Source of the DNA: JBBKWU01 sp037969035
GTDB lineage: Bacteria; Pseudomonadota; Alphaproteobacteria; Micavibrionales; Micavibrionaceae
DNA: 64,000 nt
Direction of reading: 5' to 3'
NCBI GenBank assembly: GCA_037969035.1
Contig: JBBKWU010000008.1
Location: 43,830-107,829, forward strand
The position numbers were made by a program, and so were the translations under genes. Each line of letters starts with the position of its first letter. Within the stretch, counting starts at the first letter, position 1. Positions 63,033 to 64,000 of this stretch are shown here, one piece after another. The notes beneath the pieces are model-generated. The model was not told the origin of the DNA. It did not search any database and worked only from the letters and a program-made list of their open reading frames with translations.

Positions 63033-63437
63033 ATGTGGTCCGGGAACGGTTGCAAATAATAGAATTTGTGCTTGTGTTGAAGTACGCATGATGCGAAATG
63101 CAGATTGCAGACACAAACACTGAACGCGAAAGCGGAGAAGTCGTTACTTCGGTAAAGGCTTCAAAGTTTGAACGTTGTTCTTTAACAATATGGGAGTTCT
63201 GTCAAGAGCGTCTTGGGTTCAAGACGGCTGGAAACGTGATTGTGATGATCATGTCAAAGTCGAAATGAACACAGGACATTGTGTCAGCAAATGCAAATTT
63301 GATGTCGTGTCAAATTTGTTAGGTTTAGTCCGGTAGAGCTTAGCCGCTTCTACTGTTGGTTAACTCAAAGCTTGCCAGGAAAATTGCAGTTGCGTTATAC
63401 AAAAGGGCAACGGTGACAATCCTGGTACTCGCGAAGT
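63033..63437 (+). other. rRNA spacer between tRNA-Ala and repeat copy B
   Basis: About 400 bases without a gene. It contains a boxA-like site (63176-63187) and A/T-rich stretches typical of spacers. Nothing else was identified. Copy B of the spacer element follows directly. Confidence 0.6.
63176..63187 (+). promoter_or_regulatory. boxA antitermination site before 23S
   Basis: TGTTCTTTAACA differs by one base from the rrn boxA consensus TGCTCTTTAACA. It is the spacer counterpart of the leader boxA at 60994. Confidence 0.75.
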
Positions 63438-63550
63438 AATTTTTTCGCAAATCTAGGCGGAACACGAGCAAATCGAAGGGAGCATGGCTTAGCCATGTGA
63501 CCGAGTGAGCGAGTGTTCCAACAACGAGTTGCGGAAAAAGAACGAGCGAG
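63438..63550 (+). repeat. rRNA spacer structured element, copy B
   Basis: About 113 bp, matching copy A block by block. The outer stem is GGAACAC (63459) with GTGTTCC (63513) and the inner hairpin is GCATGGC (63482) with GCCATGT (63492). Both differ from copy A by compensating changes. It ends about 20 bases before the 23S 5' end. Confidence 0.8.
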
Positions 63551-63569
63551 AGGGTTTTAGGTTATATGA

Positions 63570-64000
63570 CCAAGTGACTAAGCGCACACGGTGGATGCCT
63601 TGGCGGCAGAAGGCGATGAAGGACGTGTAAGTCTGCGATAAGCCTCGGGGAGCTGACAATCAAGCTTTGATCCGGGGATTTCCGAATGGGGAAACCCACC
63701 GCATTAGCGGTATCGTTACCTGAATACATAGGGTAACGAAGCGAACCCGGAGAACTGAAATATCTAAGTACCCGGAGGAAAGGAAATCAATTGAGACTCC
63801 CTCAGTAGCGACGAGCGAACGGGGACTAGCCCTTAAGCCTAATTTGTTTTAGTAGAACAGTCTGGAAAGTCTGGCCATAGACGGTGATAGCCCGGTATAC
63901 GAAAAGGCGTTTTAGGTGAAATCGAGTAGGGCGGGGCACGTGAAACCCTGTCTGAACATGGGAGGACCATCTTCCAAGGCTAAGTACTCTCTGCCGACCG
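63570..64000 (+). rRNA. rrl: 23S ribosomal RNA, 5' part
   Basis: The first about 430 nucleotides of 23S. The 5' region GACTAAGCGCACACGGTGGATG and the following GGCGATGAAGGACGTG are highly conserved. The start is placed by alignment to E. coli and may be off by several bases. The gene runs out of the window. Confidence 0.96.

Overview
The window comes from an alphaproteobacterium with moderate GC content. Support for this: the 16S rRNA has the short variable helices typical of the class and ends in a standard anti-Shine-Dalgarno sequence; the rrn operon is ordered 16S, tRNA-Ile(GAT), tRNA-Ala(TGC), 23S; and several neighbourhoods are alphaproteobacterial signatures (hemC-hemD-mitofilin/Mic60-like-hemY; hdaA, AI-2E permease and DUF2066 divergent from purM-purN; DUF1489; a tiny aa3 oxidase subunit IV-like gene). 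A Micavibrio-like or Rhodospirillales-like lineage is a guess from gene content. No phage, transposase, CRISPR array or resistance island is visible.

Layout. 0-11 kb: housekeeping genes (nondiscriminating-type aspS, rnd, a trehalose-phosphatase-like HAD enzyme, a SixA-like phosphatase, hdaA, AI-2E permease, DUF2066, purMN) with two lineage-specific genes. 11-23 kb: a large hybrid histidine kinase with its own HPt domain, ndk, a Ca2+/Na+ exchanger with a histidine-rich loop, threonine catabolism (tdh, kbl) separated by a palindromic repeat and other genes, and a TPR-sulfotransferase. 23-29.5 kb: a surface-fibre locus of three DUF4402 secreted subunits, a PapD-like chaperone and a 1059-residue usher-like protein carrying SdrB-like folds and a C-terminal AMIN-like domain. 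29.7-31.7 kb: three orphan genes with their own promoters. 31.7-46 kb: acs, an APH-like kinase, msrA, an EVE protein, gpsA, tsaD, heme synthesis with the HTH-containing Mic60-like gene and hemY, a rhomboid protease and an omega-aminotransferase. 46-50.5 kb: lineage-specific genes, a yeast-type cytosine deaminase and a 456-residue unknown. 50.6-59.3 kb: a polysaccharide export and synthesis region (TauE-like permease, Wzy/ligase-like protein, GT4, Wzz-like, two GT2, large SLBB export protein). 59.4-64 kb: DUF1489, an orphan gene, then the rrn operon with a structured leader and a spacer that carries a duplicated RNA element.

How the parts fit. The DUF4402/chaperone/usher-like genes read as one secretion and assembly pathway, with RNA hairpins that could set subunit ratios. 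The polysaccharide genes form most of a Wzy-type pathway but lack an initiating transferase and flippase in view. Many orphan genes share a near-identical promoter start (TTGACATA), and three orphan proteins (two adjacent, one 29 kb away) end in the same short C-terminal tail, hinting at a shared fate for otherwise unrelated proteins. The most unusual signals are the duplicated, covarying rRNA-spacer element, the rrn leader with mutually exclusive pairings before a terminator-like hairpin, the C-terminal tail family, the AMIN-tailed usher-like protein, and the HTH-TM-Mic60-like fusion.
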